DNA of 13,734 nucleotides from Candidatus Woesearchaeota archaeon (GTDB lineage Archaea; Nanobdellota; Nanobdellia; Woesearchaeales; ARS49), in NCBI GenBank assembly GCA_019323575.1, contig JAHWHB010000044.1, positions 1 through 13,734 on the forward strand. The letters run 5' to 3'. The translations under genes were made by a program, and so were the position numbers. Positions 12,528 to 13,734 of this stretch are shown here, one piece after another; position 1 is the first letter of the stretch; each line of letters opens with the position of its first letter. The notes beneath the pieces are model-generated. The model was given only the letters and a program-made list of their open reading frames with translations. It did not search any database and had not been told where the DNA came from.

Positions 12528-13734
12528 ATGAAGCCAAAAGCCGGTGATAAAGTAAAGATAACAACTTCTGAAGGAGAATTCGAAGGAAGACTACTCCCAA
12601 GACCAGAACTGATGGAACAAGATATAACTATTCTCAAGCTTAAGACGGGATACAATATCGGCATTGAAAACAAGAAAATCAAGAAGATAACAATAACAGA
12701 AGAATACAAAACACCAGTAATCAAAGCCCAAAAAATAAAAGAAAAAAAAGAGCTTCCAACAATAGCAATCCTATCAACAGGAGGAACAATATCCTCCAGA
12801 ATAGACTACAGAACAGGAGGAGTATACGCAGACTACACAGCAGAAGACTTCATAGCAATGTGCCCAGAACTCCAAGAAGTCGCAAACGTAAAAGCCAAAA
12901 AAATTATGAGCGTTATGAGCGAAGATGCAATGCCAGAAAACTGGGTACAAATGGCAGAAGAAGTGCTAAAAGTGATTAATGAAGTAGAGGGTGTAGTAAT
13001 AACACACGGCACAGACACAATGCACTTCACAAGCTCAGCACTATCATTCCTTCTAAAAGATTTAAACAAACCAGTAATAATAACAGGAGCACAAAGATCA
13101 ATCGACCGAGGAAGCTCAGACGCATTCATGAACTTAATCTGCGCAGTAAACGCAGCAGCAAAATGGGACGGAGCAGAAGTAGCAATATGCATGCACGCCA
13201 CATCATCAGACAATTACTGCAATCTAATCGGGGGAACAAAAGCAAGAAAAATGCACACCTCAAGAAGAGACGCGTTCAGAGCAATAAACGACAAACCATT
13301 GGCGCGCGTTTATCCAGACGGAAAAATAGAAACAACAAATGAATATGCAAAAAGAAACAAAAACAAACCAACACAAAGAGAGATAGACCCAAAGGTAGCA
13401 ATAATTTATGTTTATCCAGGAATGGAACCGGACATAATTGAATATCACCTTAAACACAAAGTACACGGAATAGTAATAGCAGCAACAGCACTAGGACACG
13501 TGCCAACAAACAACCCAAAATCACTCATACCAGCAATAAAAAAAGCAGCAAAAAAAATCCCAATAGTAATATGCTCACAAACAATATACGGCAGAGTACA
13601 TCCCTACGTTTACACAAATTTAAGACGAGTAAGCATTGAAGCAGGAGCGTTATATTTAGAAGACATGCTGCCAGAAACAGCGTATACCAAGCTGATGATT
13701 GCATTAAAGCAGGAAAATCCAAAAGAGTTCATGA
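12528..13734 (+). CDS. gatD: Glu-tRNA(Gln) amidotransferase subunit D (3'-truncated by window edge)
   Basis: GatD is the asparaginase-like subunit that frees ammonia from Gln/Asn. Its partner GatE uses the ammonia to turn Glu-tRNA(Gln) into Gln-tRNA(Gln), the archaeal route to this aminoacyl-tRNA. The frame runs from ATG 12528 to the window end without a stop: 402 residues, out of the roughly 435-445 expected. An N-terminal small barrel domain (about 1-60, AGDKVKITTSEGEFEGRLLPRPE) is typical of GatD and absent from plain L-asparaginases. The catalytic domain has LSTGGTIS (82-89), THGTDTMHFT (159-168, the Thr-Asp pair), GAQRSIDRGSSD (187-198) and RKMHTSRRDAF (240-250, with a candidate catalytic Lys). 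The start fits the TATA spacing and is leaderless. GatE is not in the window. Identification is firm. Confidence 0.96.
   Translation, partial: MKPKAGDKVKITTSEGEFEGRLLPRPELMEQDITILKLKTGYNIGIENKKIKKITITEEYKTPVIKAQKIKEKKELPTIAILSTGGTISSRIDYRTGGVYADYTAEDFIAMCPELQEVANVKAKKIMSVMSEDAMPENWVQMAEEVLKVINEVEGVVITHGTDTMHFTSSALSFLLKDLNKPVIITGAQRSIDRGSSDAFMNLICAVNAAAKWDGAEVAICMHATSSDNYCNLIGGTKARKMHTSRRDAFRAINDKPLARVYPDGKIETTNEYAKRNKNKPTQREIDPKVAIIYVYPGMEPDIIEYHLKHKVHGIVIAATALGHVPTNNPKSLIPAIKKAAKKIPIVICSQTIYGRVHPYVYTNLRRVSIEAGALYLEDMLPETAYTKLMIALKQENPKEFM

Noticed and set aside
1..13734. CRISPR array, insertion sequence, defence or toxin-antitoxin system
   Set aside because: I saw no spaced direct repeats, no terminal inverted repeats and no transposase, integrase or nuclease cassette. 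The genes are mostly housekeeping.

Overview
The window comes from an archaeal chromosome. It carries a hypusine-type translation factor IF-5A, ribosomal protein eL40, RtcB with archease, a two-ring Cdc48 ATPase, GatD and tRNA genes without an encoded CCA. Promoters are archaeal TATA boxes, most placed about 26 bases before the first codon. The very compact layout and the family flavour of several small proteins suggest a DPANN-type archaeon (Woesearchaeota/Pacearchaeota-like). That placement is an inference and no phylogenetic marker here was tested.

Layout, left to right. Bases 1-1703 (+) hold the 3' part of aIF-5A, then eL40 and a site-2-type membrane metalloprotease, packed as an operon. 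Bases 1700-4285 (-) hold thymidylate kinase, archease and RtcB, where archease and its client ligase overlap by ATGA. Bases 4321-5039 (-) hold a four-helix membrane protein and a small protein with a disordered tail. Bases 5104-5762 hold tRNA-Pro(CGG) on + and tRNA-Val(CAC) on -, pointing at each other, with one unrecognised coiled-coil gene filling the space between their 3' ends. Bases 5818-6387 (+) hold a dUTPase/dCTP-deaminase-fold protein. Bases 6384-8148 (-) hold a cation/Ca2+ exchanger family protein followed by a TatD nuclease. Bases 8213-13734 (+) hold a small conserved protein with a SecB-like look, Cdc48, an M3-like metallopeptidase and the start of GatD, which is cut by the window end.

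The genes cover core information processing (translation factor, ribosome, tRNA repair and splicing, Gln-tRNA amidation), nucleotide metabolism (dTMP kinase, dUTPase-like enzyme) and protein quality control (Cdc48, S2P, M3-like peptidase, possible chaperone). I see no mobile element, CRISPR array or defence system. There is no gene-free stretch over 300 bases.

Two global patterns stand out. First, wobble positions follow the DNA strand and not the gene: + genes end codons in A/C, - genes end them in T/G, at roughly 75-90 percent in the stretches I tallied by hand. Second, the genome uses a tight expression layout: near-symmetric TATA boxes shared by divergent genes, leaderless first genes, Shine-Dalgarno sites for several downstream genes, and 4-base stop-stop overlaps at both convergent gene pairs.
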